From the NCBI GenBank assembly GCA_036320915.1, contig JAXBDG010000005.1, positions 2,610,001 to 2,674,000 on the forward strand: a DNA stretch of 64,000 nucleotides, given 5' to 3'. The notes under the pieces are model-generated. The model ran no database searches and was not told where the DNA came from. It saw only the letters and a program-made list of their open reading frames with translations. This DNA comes from Linnemannia elongata. Lineage: Eukaryota; Mortierellomycota; Mortierellomycetes; Mortierellales; Mortierellaceae. Positions 49,594 through 62,026 of this stretch are shown piece by piece (the first letter of the stretch is position 1; each line of letters starts with the position of its first letter). The position numbers and the translations under genes were made by a program.

Positions 49594-50861
49594 TGTCCGT
49601 CGGATGGAGTATGTTGCTCTGTGTGTAAGTGACAACGAAAGTAGTGGTGATAAATTAAACGTATGTTTGATTCTTTATGGGGATGTCGTTAGTCGAAAGT
49701 GCGAGAGGTCGTAGGAAAAGTTCGACAGGGTCGTTCACAAAGATAAAGAGAAAAAAATGGTGAAAGGAGAAGGAAAGAGTGAGGAAAGTGAAGGGACTCG
49801 ATGGTAAAAAAAAAGGAGCTTTTGATACGATCGAGTGCATGCTTTTAAACCAAAAACGATATACAAGTCATCCTTCTCCCTCTTTTTTTTTCTCCACTCA
49901 CAAATGCACCCATAATGTTTAAAATGCAACGTTCAAACGCCAATGCCTGGACCGAGCACATCAACTGATTACTACTAACCTGTTTGCTTATTTGATAATT
50001 GCCAGCGCTGAAAAAGAAAACAAAACAATGGTATGACACTGGACCGCTACCCAAACAAGTCCTCTATTACTTTCCAAGCTTGGATAGCAATCCTCTTGTG
50101 TACCTCCAGAGGCGTTCATTCAATCGATTGGCTCCTGCCCTCCACATACCTTGTGGAAGATGGGAGAGAGGAAGAGAAGGAGATAACAAACAAATACTCT
50201 AGTGTGAAATGCATGAGCAGGGTTGCCCCTTTCCCTCCAAATTCCATTTCTGTCACTCCTTCGATTTCTTTACTCGCCTAAACAGGCAAGCAAATCGCTA
50301 GGCCATTCAATTAGCGCATCAACCACCCACTCTGTCGACAACTCCGTTCATCCCTCTCAGGAGCGCTAGTAAATATACCTCGTTCCATCAATCCTTACCT
50401 AATGGTTCAACAAGTCCACTTGGTATGTGCGCGCGCAATATCAAACAGATGGTTCCTCTTAGATCTGCTGCACAAGATCCATGAACCCCACTTCATTATC
50501 GCAAAGATAAACACTTTTCTCCTTTTTATAATGTATCTGATACGCTACGTACCCATGGGCTTATCACACCAAGCTCAAGAGCTAAAGTATCATGAAAAAA
50601 AGATGAAAATTAAGGAAAGCAGCGTATCATTCCTTCTCAAAGCCCTTTTAATTCTCCGTCATCGAGTCCTTGCCTAAGAATCCATTGCGGAGCGCACGCT
50701 TTCTACAGCTTGGTCAACTGTATCCATAGCATATAAGACATCAACGGCACAAAGACAATGATGGACCCGTTTCCAATTGAAAAATACTAGTTGTATATTG
50801 CTCTTTGCTCTATAATCGAGTACTGTTCGCGAACCACATTGCACCTCCTCCTGATACTGCT
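49594..50861. other. Intergenic region between FAD monooxygenase 3 and UBA2
   Basis: About 1.3 kb. A 91-codon open frame at 50402-50677 (+) starts with ATG but has no recognisable features and no conserved neighbour signal, so it is not called as a gene. Confidence 0.5.
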
Positions 50862-53821
50862 TCAGTCCAAAATAACAACATCAACAGTCCTTCCATCCAC
50901 GATAACAACCTCATCCAGATCCACAGCCTGCGCCGTCGACGTACCATCACCAACACCGTCACCACTGTCTGCGTCCGCTACTGATGGATGAGCGACTCCT
51001 TCAAGAGTAGTCTTCTTCAGAGGTGCGTCCTCCGTTGTCGTCTCGCTAGTGCTCAGAATCTCTTCATGCTTTCGCTTCTTGTTGGCATCTGACATAATAA
51101 CGTCAGGGTCTTCCTGATGTTCGTGTTCGGCGGCGGCTTCGGCAGCCTCTGCCTCCTTGAGTTGCTGTCTCATGACCGTCTGTTGTTCCAGTGCCTGTTC
51201 AATGTCGCCCTCAATCGCATATGTGCTCTCGCCCAGGTCTGCAGAATCACTGTAGAGGCATAAATATAAAAGAACACAAAAAAATAATCAGCAAGCGAGG
51301 ACGCATGAATGGACTGATAATGATGATATAACTATTGGCGAAAGGCACAACAATAGCGTCCGCCGCTAACACAGAATGTCCAACTTACACATGCTTGAGG
51401 CAGACAATAATCTTGCGGTCGTCCTCATCCACAACATCAATAAACTTTCCGTCCGTCAGTTCCAAGCTCGCAAGGGTTTTCTCCGCATTGTCGTCAAAAT
51501 CAGGGTCATAGATCACCCTAATCCGTGGTCAATAAAAAACAAAAAAGAAAACTCGTTAGTATAGGTTCATAACGAATACGCCAGGAGTTATCCCTCAAAC
51601 CACTCCCAACTGGCTCACCTTCCATTCTCCTGGATCTCAACCTCCTGCAACGAGTTCTCCTCCAAGAGCGAGATCAAATCCTGAACAGTACTCTTTACAG
51701 TATCGATCTTGAGTCCAATGTAAGAGTTCCTGCAAATGTAACACTTTGGGTTGGGTTTTGCTAATGGCTCTGACACGATCAGCTGTGAGCGGTGACGACC
51801 ATACACCAAATAACTCTAGTTGTTTCCAAATGACAGGCCAAGTTAGCATTCGGTATAGACATACCTAGGCGCAAGATAGCCGTAATTCAGAAGTAATAAA
51901 CACATACCGTTTTACAGTCTGCGATCCGCTTGTTGAGGACCTTAAACGCAAGCATGACCATCATGCCGGCAACGATGGCGTTGGTTGTCGCAATAGCAGG
52001 AATAATGTTACCCGCCATAGCTACACAAGCAAAATCGATAGGAGGAAACGGAGGTGAGCATCAAATGTGGTTTGGCGCACTGTCATTTGGAAGCTCGCGT
52101 CGCTGCCATTGTCTCCGCAACTAGTCAGTACCTTTCACTTGGAATCTACTCTTCTCCTCGATACCGTATACATGTGCGCGGAGGTTGGCTGTTGCAGTAA
52201 CAAAATCCAGAGTCTCCGCGTCATCCTTGTCAAACTGGACGCTAGCCTCCGCATCCGTTTCCCTCATAGTCGTCAAGCGACTCGTCAACTTTAGCAAACT
52301 AGACGTTTCAGTGTTGTGAGTACATACGTTAGAGTCAGAAGTTTTCCCCAACAAAGAGTGCGACACTGAACAATAAACGCGCTAGCAAATTCGTACCTTT
52401 CGTGGAACACTTCGACTGTTTCCCGCAAGGTCCAAACACGCTGGTCTTTCAAATTTTGTGATTCCAAAGTGGCGGCATCCATGGCCTTTTGGAGGTCTTC
52501 AGTTGAGCTCATGATGTCGTCGTACTTAAGTGGTGTTGGCGGCTTCCTGCTCTTCCACATATCCTCCATACTCCTGAGTCGTTGAATGTCGGTGTGGAAG
52601 ACCTTGTCAAACACCCGTTGAGCAAATCCCTCTGTACCCGCAGAAGCCAAGATAGCCTTGAGCGCCTGCGCCTCCTGTGCCAACGCAGCCAGTTCCTTGG
52701 CTAGTATCGATCAAAGTTGGTTTTTGTGAGATAACGCTCCATGAAAGGTACAAAACATACGAATGTGGTGGCAAAAATCACCATAAATCACGTACCTGTC
52801 TCCTCGTCGCCACTATCCTCTTGTGAGAGTGTCTCGTCATCGTCGTCCTCTGCATTCCCGAACAACAAGCCAAACAGGTAGCTCTTTGCCCACACAATAC
52901 AGTGAATGGGTGTGCTAGGTGTGCTTCTGATGGTGCACACGGGAAACGTCTTTGGCGTCTCCTTGGGTTGGCAGTCAAAGCACTCTGTCTTGTCCTTTTG
53001 AATGATAGTGACCTGTCCCAAGTATCCCGCTGTTCCTGACTCGACTAGAGGCACGTTGGCAGCCAAACACATCTTGTTCACATGCCGCCTAGCATCTACA
53101 ACATCATCGGATAACTGCGTGTTAGTATAGGCGCTAAATCGGGGATGCAATCATTGTGTCCTGAAACAATTGGGTCCTTGTGCGTACCGAGGTTATCAAG
53201 GGCGTTCATGACCAGGTCAAAGCTTTTGAACCAATCAACAGAGAACTCTTGCTCCTTGATGTTCTGGTGGCGCGAAACAATGTTGACGTCAGGGTTGAAT
53301 GCCAATGCCGACTCTTTTGCGACCTAATTAAATATTGTTGTAGTTAACACGCGCCATTGTAAATATCCTGCGCCTGCGATCGTTATATTCCTCGCTCTTG
53401 ATAATGCTTACATGCGCCTTGGACTTTTTGATATGCTGCTTCTGGAAGAGGAACTGACGGTTCAAGTTCGAGAGATCAATGGTATCCAGATCGATCTAGT
53501 TGGCGATATTTGAAAGGTAAATGAAAAACGACCATTAGAGCGAGGTGTTCCTCCCTAACCCTTTTTAACCAATACTCGCTACTCCAGTTCTCGATACGCT
53601 ATTCCGTTAGCATTTCAGTTGTGTCCCGTGAGGCTCCTTCGCTAGTCGTTGTCTCGGTCAGTCTGACTTACCACTTCGATGTTCTTAAACCCGCTCATGA
53701 CGAGATTCTTGAGCAGTTCGCATCCGATGCCTCCTGCACCGACCATCAGCACCCTGGAGTCTGCGACGGTCTTGGCGAGTGACTTTCCAATGGTTGTTTC
53801 GAGGTGAGAATCGCGTGCCAT
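50862..53821 (-). CDS. UBA2: SUMO-activating enzyme subunit 2 (Uba2/SAE2)
   Basis: Ten exons on the minus strand (53672-53821, 53412-53495, 53188-53323, 52796-53095, 52397-52700, 52132-52298, 51908-52020, 51619-51815, 51389-51517, 50862-51249) keep phase and give 655 residues (yeast Uba2 is 636). With Aos1 it adenylates SUMO and carries it as a thioester for Ubc9. Visible: ATP-binding [14 protein letters not shown] (about 27-40), the [16 protein letters not shown] segment, catalytic Cys in [10 protein letters not shown] (about 170-180), two CxxC pairs (CFDC and CYIC) that bind zinc, [15 protein letters not shown], and a ubiquitin-like domain. The tail holds a basic KKRKHEE signal and a hydrophobic SUMO-interaction-like VVIVDG. 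Introns are 91-176 bases. It is divergent from the thioesterase gene. Confidence 0.95.
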
Positions 53822-53905
53822 GACTTCCTGTTCTGTCTTCCTTGTGATCGACCTTGTGTTTGCGTGAATGCGTTTGAAAGAAGTGAAGGCAAAGCAGTAA
53901 GATGG

Positions 53906-54246
53906 TTAAGAATAGAGTCGCCGCGCGCTTGCCAAATTGTGTGGCTTGTGGATCCGAAAAGTAAGAACACATGAATCGTTGGACGTGCCTCTCACTATCA
54001 CTCCAGCGACCACCCGCGTATGAACCAACTGTCTTCGATACATATCAAGCCTATCCATGGCTTTGACAATCTGTGTCCCTACTGCAGGGATGCGTGAGAG
54101 TGTAGGTGCCACGGGAATGGCGATACCTTCCCACAAGTGTTGTAGCTCTTCCTTTGGCAGGTCGATAATGTGAGGTGGTTAATGGCTGACTGCACGTGAT
54201 GTGTGCCAATTGCCAACTGTTGAACCTTATTCCTCCATTCCTCCAT
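53906..54246 (-). CDS. Possible small gene, unrecognised, just upstream of UBA2
   Basis: An ATG at 54246 opens MEEWRNKVQQLAIGTHH. A 44-base GTGCAG...AAAG intron (54152-54195) would join it in phase to EELQHLWEGIAIPVAPTLSR and IVKAMDRLDMYRRQLVHTR, then to a stop at 53906, for 98 residues. Both segments look protein-like, and without splicing the reading frame changes. A donor-like GTGAGA in the second exon could instead splice into the UBA2 leader in frame, giving a longer Uba2. The intron is short and the family unknown, so this is tentative. The interval is otherwise the shared promoter of UBA2 and the thioesterase. Confidence 0.25.
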
Positions 54247-54405
54247 AGTGATCGAGCCGGCAGTCCGACGCTTTGCCCTTTTACACTTTGACCTGACAAC
54301 TCCTCCTCTTCCCTCACTCTTTCCTCATTACTTTTCCCTCTCCCCACTTCTCCTCAAACTCTCACTCCTCTCCTAACCCTTACAACACACACACGCACAC
54401 GCACA

Positions 54406-55185
54406 ATGGCACCCCAACATGTCGAACACCTCCAGGACTGGATGAACCAGATGCATCAACTCGCCAACCGAGCAGACGAAGACGGCTTGGGCTTCACACC
54501 CGAGACCTTTGGTCGCGCCAAGATCGTCGATGCCGACGCCGACTCGGCTACCTTTGAATACGTTGTCCAGAAATCCGACTGCAACTTTTCAAACAACTTT
54601 CATGGTGGTGCCATTGCTACCTTGGTAGATAACCTAACTACAGCTGCCCTGTTTACTCGAGAACGTAAGGTCATATTGTAGGATTGGAGATGCATTTGCC
54701 GTGAAGGGGGGCAGAAGGAAAGAGGGCAAGGAAATGAGCCAACTAATCTCAGAAAGAATGTTGAAAAAGTGCAAGTAGATCCCCACAGCGTTTTCTCTGC
54801 AACCCGCTAACCATTCTGAATCTCTTCCTCGTTCAATATCTTCATGCTCGATCCGAATGCCTCAACCGACTCGGCATCAATCGCTTCACAACAACAAAAA
54901 CAACAACAAAACCAACAAACTTGTACATCAAACCACAACCCAACAATACAAACAGGTAAATACTTTCAATACGCAGGCGTCTCAACCGATCTGCATGTCA
55001 CATATGTCTCGGCTGCTACTCTGGGCATGACCGTCCTGCTTGAGTGCAAGGTCGTTAAAGTCGGCTCTGGCCTCGCCAACACCACCGCCATCCTCAAGGA
55101 CAAGGCCACCGGCAGAGTCCTCGCCACAGCCTCCCATACCAAATTCAACACCGACTCTAGAATGGGTGGTGGATCCAAGCTTTAA
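54406..55185 (+). CDS. Hotdog-fold (PaaI/4HBT, ACOT13-like) acyl-CoA thioesterase
   Basis: Two exons, 54406-54664 and 54956-55185, joined across a 291-base intron, give 162 residues, the normal length of one hotdog domain. The family hydrolyses acyl-CoA thioesters as a dimer or tetramer. Signature: NNFHGGAIATLVDNLTTAAL, where HGG and the following Asp are the active-site region, then VSTDLHVTYVSAA and an ANTTAILKDKATGRVLATASHTKF strand pair, all in family order. The second exon's frame is open upstream to 54844 (a Gln/Asn-rich stretch), but that would insert low-complexity residues inside the fold, so the acceptor at 54955 is preferred. Transcribed away from UBA2. Cytosolic or mitochondrial location cannot be told. 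Confidence 0.85.
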
Positions 55186-55721
55186 AGTAAATAGAGGCAC
55201 ATCTCATGTATAGATTGTCAATTAGAAGATCAAAATACAGATATCAAAACGAATCCCCTTGCTCCGTGTACATTTTTTTTTTCGGCTGAACTTGCTCCCA
55301 TGGATCTTGCACCACTACGTTGTGTTCACTTCCGCACCTGTATCATAAAATGATTGTTCTCACCCACAGCCACAGCTCAAAGTCCCTGCTACTTGATAGC
55401 TATGCTATGCTCCTGCGACATTGTCGTTTCGGATCAACTGAAACACACCAAGCATGCCTTTTTTTTTTGTATGTATGTATGTAGACGGGTTTATTGGATG
55501 AAAATACTTTACAAAATCGCTCATCCCTGGAAACTAAAGGGGAATGTCGATCCAGCTGCAAGGGTATGGCACTCTTCTTTTTTCTTTTAGATTGTTGGTG
55601 GGTGGATTGGAGAGAGTGAGAGAATGTCCTGCATTCGAGAAAAACAAAAAAAGGTGGTGGTAGTTGTGGCCGTTGTTCCGGTTGTTATCGTTGTTGGTCC
55701 TGAGAAACTCCCGAGTCGAAC
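55186..55721. other. Convergent spacer between thioesterase and CRAL-TRIO gene
   Basis: No gene; two 3' ends meet here. Contains a short ATGT repeat near 55469-55484. Confidence 0.6.
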
Positions 55722-57326
55722 TTAGGCCTTGACGTTGTAGGTCCAGGTAACCTGACCGTCGTGAGCAACACCCAAGCGCTGGTACAAGTTCTTGGCACGG
55801 ACATAGGGCGTCAAACGAGCATACTGCTCCCTCAACGACGTGGCAATCTCATCACGTTCAGACGAGTTCTTGCCGTTGATGTTCTTGATCCATTCACGGG
55901 TGACACCTTCAAACTTGGTCTCGAGAGCATGACGTTCAGCGACGAGCTCCTCCTTCTTGGTCAAATCCTTCATGGGAGCGTTCTCGTCAGGAGTACCAGG
56001 GACGTACTCGTACTTCCAGTCGTCGAGACCATCGTAGTGGGTGATGGGGAGGCGGTCGCGGGGGATGACCTTGTGGAGCTCGGCGTTGTTGCGGGTGAAG
56101 ACAAACTTGGAGGCAACGACGGGGTCGAGGAGGGGCTGGATCAACTTCCAGAGACCCCAGAACACGAAGGGTGCGCGGTGGACAACACAAACTCCGAGGG
56201 TCTCGGGGTAGTACGATTCGAAGCACTGGACGAACAGACGGACGAAGCCCCAGTCCATGTTATCGAGACCGAAGTTCGACAAGTCAAAAACCACAATAAC
56301 TGTTTCGGCGCCATCTCCCAAAACAAGGCGCCCACACTCCATGGTCTATATGGTTCAAAGGAGATGAAGGAGGTAGGAAAGTGTCAGCAGGGCCATTTTT
56401 TCCATGACAACAGGCTATTTTCCTTAATAATAAGATATTTTTCTTCTGCAAACAAAGAAATGTGACGTACGTAGAGGGTGAAGCGGTGAATAGTCTCTGC
56501 GGGCTGGTCGTTCTTGTGATGGAGACGGGTGTTGACGACGGACATGGGGCGACCGAGGGGATCAGCACCGCGGAGGTATCCCTTTCCGATGCGCATTTGC
56601 TCGATGAATTTAGGATACTTCTCATCCAGTTCCGAGTCGGAAAGCTCGATGAGCTCATCGACACGCTCAACGATACGCCACTTGAGGGCGTTGAGGAACA
56701 TCTTCATGGCATCATCCAAGTTCCACTTGCGCGCACGCATGAACTATTAGGAATGGAAGACAAAGAAAGGGCTGTGATGAGTGACAGTTCTTCCATTTGC
56801 ATGATGAATTGGAGGAGTAATAATGCCACTCTCATAAAACCTTATTTGTCTCTTGTACTAGTCCCTTCCCAACGGTCACTTTGTACCCCCATTGGTGCGT
56901 GTCAGTCAACCTAATCACAAATCACTCCTTATTTCCATTTTCATATCCTCATTCAAAAAGTACCTTGAGAATGATCAAGTCGGGATGGTCCATCATGGTC
57001 AACTTCCAGAAGGCCTTCTGGATATCGGCACCAGAGAAACGGGGGGCGGGGGCAGCAACCTCAGCAGCCTTCTCCTTGGGAGCCTCGGCAGCCTTGCCAC
57101 GGCCGAACCAGCCACCAGACTTCTTCTCGGGCGCAGGGGTGGCGGGGGTGTCCTCATCACGATTCTGACCCTTGAAGGACGAGGGGGCGGTTTGGTCAAA
57201 CTGGGTCTTTCCATCAAAGATGTCGTAGAGACGGACCCAGAACTGCTGGAGCTTCTCGGTCTGCTCGGGGGTCAAGTGGCCAAGGCGGCCTTCGGTGGGG
57301 GCAACGGGTTGAACGTAGGTGGACAT
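55722..57326 (-). CDS. Sec14-like CRAL-TRIO lipid-binding protein
   Basis: Three exons on the minus strand (56964-57326, 56471-56743, 55722-56345) give 419 residues. The family binds and exchanges phospholipids or other small lipids between membranes. Residues about 1-100 include a Glu/Pro/Ala-rich linker (KAAEAPKEKAAEV). The CRAL-TRIO N-terminal helices (FMRARKWNLDDAMKMFLNAL) lie at about 122-141. The CRAL-TRIO core follows at about 170-330: GADPLGRPMSVV, VIVVFDLSNFGLDNMDW, YYPETLGVCVVHRAPFVFWG, then a PxLDP-type KLIQPLLDP motif. A C-terminal charged tail ends TWTYNVKA. The start is the only ATG in a good position. Which lipid it binds is not visible. Confidence 0.9.
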
Positions 57327-60300
57327 GATTTGTTATTTGTTTTGGTGAGTGTTGTTAAGAAAGGGAAGAGTAGGGGGTATAGATGCAGAGATGGGTCTAT
57401 AAGGAGAGGATGGTTGAGCGTGAGTAGTAATTTGGAGTAGTGGAGTTTGGGAGTGGAGAGGTAGGTATGTGAAGAATGTCTTGAGGAGAAGAGAAAAGAA
57501 GAAAAAAAAATGTGGACGATTGCGGTCCTTTTATCTCGTGAGTTAAGTTGTGGACTCCTCCTCTTTGGTGGGCTGCTGGTTAGGTTATGATGACAGGACC
57601 AAAAAAGAAAACCTTGTGAAGGTAGGGTGTGAGAGTAGAAAGTGAACAACAAGAAGAGAGAAAGAGAAGGTTAGACTAGAGATGAGTACACCAATGGGTA
57701 TTCAATTGAGCCAACAATGCATTGACATGTTTGCCCCCTTTGCTTTTTTCACTTTACATGTATTTTTCTTCAACCTTCTTTTTTCTCTGGTTCGTTGTTG
57801 TAATTTGTCTCCCCCTTGTTGTCATTCGAACCTTCATTTCATTCATTCCTTTCCCTTACTCAAACACACAAAACAAACAAAAGATACACGCTACGATCAT
57901 GTACCTCTGTGTTGTCGTAAAAAACATAACCGCCACTTTGAATGAACAACCCTCTATTCCTCTCTGTCCTTTTTGAGGTTGGTTTCCCTCTTTGTCATCA
58001 AAAAGTCATCTGGTTCTCTTCTTTCCCCATACTCACTCACACATCCACATCGACTTCTGTTTACTTAAAAGTGCATCCCACACTAAAACGCCCATTGCTC
58101 CTTTCAACCCCTGTTTCTTACCTACCGGGTGGCCAGGCTTTATTTTCACAACATGCACTAATACTAATTTTTGAAGTAGCCTAGCTGGATACCACGGAAA
58201 GTTGGAAAGAAAAATTACAAGTGCTAGCGGAATAATTGCTCTGGCATTCGTATTCAAGTCCTAACGTCGATCAGGGTCTCGTCCTTCTTCTTTCTATGGT
58301 GTCTTTCAATAAAGGGGGATCTATCATCCTTCTCCTCATCTTGCTCATTCCCTCTCTCTGCCTCTTGTCAGCACTCTTCTTATGTCCAATTGCTGCTTCT
58401 TATACACATGTGTGCGTGTGCGAATGTGCATGATCGAGAGCAGAGGAGGCGATGAAAAGAAAAAAGAATGCTCGTTAGCTCCCTTTTTCCCCCTCTGTTG
58501 GCACCGAATTATTTGCGTGTTCGTTAGGGCCTAAAGAAAAACAAAGTGTCGTCGACTTTTTCAAAGAGCGACACGCCTTTGGTTTGATTCCCCCACAAAT
58601 TTCCAACGGAGAAAGGTATGATTGTGGGTTGGGAGTGGGGGTGTTGCAGGTTGCAAGTTGCGCTTGTGCAGTCGGTGGGATTGCGTTAAGCAAACTGACA
58701 GAAGGCCATTTGCTCTCCTTCTCTGTCGCTTTCTCCCTCACTCTGTCGCAGTGGCTCACAACGACACTTTCTCGCAAAAAAAAGTGTCCCTCCACATACA
58801 CTCGACGGAGTTCTGTTCCCCGTTCCTCATTCTCCCACATGCTAGCGCTGCCACCTTGACAAGGAGGATGAATCCATAACGCTCTCCCCACATGTCATCC
58901 ATCCTGGTGCGCGTTCATCCCCGCCTCCCTCTGCTCCAAAAAAATCCAACCCCAATCCCCTCTCCTTCCTTCATAGATTCTCATTCAAAGCTCAGGTGGA
59001 GATAACACTGACTTCTTTCTCATCTGCCCGGACTCTAAAATAACCAATTCCTAGAGATCAAAGCACGACTGTTCAATCTTGTTCAGCGCCCAACTGTCCT
59101 CTGCGCCCTGAATCATACCACCTACCATCAATATCCTGTCATTCTCTTCACACATACACACCCCAACAACAAATTCATCGTCTCCCCTTTCTACCGATCA
59201 CTTTCTCGAGAGATGTAGGAGACTATCTTGCATAGCACCATCGAACCACACCACCCTTCCAACGTGCTAATGTGAATCGTGCATTTGTTATTTATTGTTG
59301 TTTGTGGTTTGTTCCCCATTTCTAGTTCTGATCTAAGCAACGGCTTCCTTCTCACTCGCCAACAACAAATGAACGGAAACACAATGATAATTGTAAAAAA
59401 AAAAACAAGAACAAGCCATGTGCACACCACACACACACATACAAGGAAATCACAAACTCCCAAAATTAGCCCAATTATCCAAGAACAATGGGAGACCACA
59501 ACAAACAAATGCACATGTCTAACACCCCTTCTCTCAACCCAGAAAGAAAGGAAGCAAGGCACAGGGCAATTAATGTTGCTTGGAAAGGGCATGGTCGTGC
59601 AACGATACGTTGGTATCTCCCAACAAATGAACACCTCATCAGAGAAAAACACTAGCGTTTGCTATATGTTTGTTGTCCCACAAGGATGTACAGACAAACA
59701 GAACGAAAGAACGAACGAACGCATGGCTGATCAAGTGAATGAACTGTCCGCGCAGTACTTCTTGGTGTCTGTGTTGATTGAAATAATAACAATAAAAACA
59801 TTGATAACTACTTATCGTTGTCACGGCACTGAGAGTGGTTTATGTATACTTTCTGGGAACAATTTACGAATGATACAAAAGAGTCAAGGCAAGGTGAGGA
59901 TGGGAGGCGGCGATAAGTGATGGGTAGTGGTAATAAACATCTATGAACATGAGGACGTCTGTTGACAACTTGAGCACTTTATTGGGTACAATCAATTAAA
60001 AATGAATGGGATCGATGGACAAAGGAGCATAAGGGAAGAACAAAATATAGAATGCTATGCCACAAACAACATGGATGGATGACTTTCAGGTGTCTTTTCT
60101 CCGTTCGATCCTTTGCTAATAATGAACTCGCCCTTTTCAGTGAATGAAATGGATGAATGGGGAATGAAACGCTGGCTAAAGTGGCCCTTCGTTTTGGTTT
60201 TGGACCTTTCTTCGCCTCTTTCTCTGTACCTGATCACATTGGCCTCCAATTTGCATTAATAACATACCTAAGGAACAAAAAAAAAGCCTTTGCATATGAC

Positions 60301-61981
60301 CATCCTTCGCAACGCATGAACCTCTTTGTCTCCAAAGAATTGAGCCAGTGACAGGAGTAGGGAGCCTTCGCCTCCATGTCACTTTCGCAATCATTTGTAT
60401 ATTTCGGCTCGCCCCACAACCCGCCCGAGCGAAGGTATTCCTTCTCCACTGGAGAAGGAAAGGAAGGGAGGGGGTCGAAGCGAGATAAATAAATAATCGG
60501 AGCCGCCGAACCGAACGGCTCACTTTTGATCACTTCCAGAATCTACAAGAACTTTAAAATTCTCTACCCTACCCATCTGCGGGATACACGCAAAAGTGAG
60601 CGAGAAAGGGTGATATTGCTCAGAACTAAACTTGCGAAAGAACAAACAAACGAGAGTGCCAGGCCTTCTGAGAGAAAGTAGCTGGTTCGACCGCCAGAAG
60701 AGCAAAGACCATATCCAGAAGCATGAGATTACGACAACCCACCTTGCTCCCTTCCTTTATTTCAACCATTTAGACCTTCAACAGCCCCCTTCATTCACGC
60801 AAGCATTGCTCCGTGTGCTTCTCATCCTCTTTTTGCTCCCTCTAGAATCTACATACGCCCAAAACGCGACTCCTCAATCTTCGACCATTCTTACTCTCAA
60901 CAGCGACTGGAAGGACCCTTTACCCAGGTTCTCAATCGTTCACGGAAATATCGGTACAAAGACCGACGAAAGCACAGACCAGACTTGCTGTCGGCTCCCC
61001 TATCGCCTCCCATTACTCCTCTCCGCTTTCTTCCCTCTCTCTCCTTCCCTGCTAATACGAGCTCAAAATGCAAGGGCTAATTGATTCACCGCTGTATTAC
61101 GATACGCACACGCACACACACGCACACACGAAGATCGCTCAGCCTAATGATTTGCTTTCTCAAACACGAGGGACATCATTTTCACCCGAAGACATCAAAG
61201 AACGATAGATGGATGGTAGGGATGGAGTTCAGCTTTTTGGATGATTTGAAATCCTCCCCCAACAGGAAATGCCACCTCATCCCCATGTGAATTCAGTATC
61301 AGGCACCGTAAGAAAGAGATTGGCTGTAAGGATTTCCATGTCGGTCAAAGAGGAAATCTTAAGAGTAGATTGTTAATGTACCAAACCCGCCGGAGGGTGC
61401 ATGCACCATAAAGCATAGACGGAGAGAATATGGAGTCTAAACTATGCATTTAAACCTCCTCTCTCTCCCTCACCAACGCTAAAAAGTAATTATCCCCCAC
61501 CACCAGCACCTGTACATGTGTTAGACCCGCATGTTTATAACGCATGTATGCATTGCACTCAGTGTTCGCGAAGTACTCATTTTATCGTCCCCAATCCCAG
61601 GTTGGTCGCCTTAAAGCGCATACGCATACAGAATTATTCATCAGACACAAAAATATACCAACAGGGCGCCCATGTCACTTTGAGATGCCAACTTGTATGC
61701 GGGCGAGCGCAGCTGAGTACATCGATCAACCTTAATATCAATGCTACTTGCCTTCTCGCTTTCTGGCCTTTGGACCCTTTGCAAGAGACGGGATAAGTAA
61801 AAGTTGCCAGCGGGCATGATCGATGGGGCGTGAGAAGGAGGGAGTCTGGGTATGCCCTTTTCGTAGGTGAAAGACTATCAATAGAGGAGGGAGATATCTA
61901 CCACTGATCCGACAGATTCAATTTAATTACCTACCACTTGCCTAGCTATGCTATACTTGGGGTGAACGTGGAAAAACAAGT
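57327..61981. other. Long intergenic region with one possible gene remnant
   Basis: About 4.6 kb with no complete gene. On the plus strand, 60770-60960 is open and resembles a signal peptide plus the start of a secreted protein (LLRVLLILFLLPLESTYAQN, then STILTLNSDW), but there is no ATG in that frame and it soon ends, so it may be a fragment. Elsewhere there are C/T-rich and AC-rich stretches and a GAAC repeat near 59697-59722. Confidence 0.45.
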
Positions 61982-61995
61982 GTCAAAGCGCGACA

Positions 61996-62000
<5 letters not shown>
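61982..62000. repeat. Target-site duplication, left copy (19 bases)
   Basis: GTCAAAGCGCGACACTTGC, identical to 63627-63645. It directly abuts the A tail (T run on the plus strand) of the retrotransposon. Confidence 0.92.

Positions 62001-62026
<26 letters not shown>

Noticed and set aside
50402..50677. 91-codon open frame with ATG, plus strand
   Set aside because: AT-rich, no recognised domain, no conserved splice or promoter context; likely chance in a 1.3-kb spacer.
55761..56465. 234-codon plus-strand frame opposite the CRAL-TRIO gene
   Set aside because: The minus strand carries clear CRAL-TRIO motifs with proper splice sites; the opposite frame has no recognisable content.
58170..58260. 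tRNA-like A box (TAGCCTAGCTGG) and weak B box
   Set aside because: The A box fits the consensus, but no acceptor stem, D stem or T stem can be formed and the B box lacks the needed pairing.
59279..59920. 213-codon plus-strand open frame
   Set aside because: Its composition is that of simple AC-rich and GAAC repeats, with no domain and no coding-like segments.
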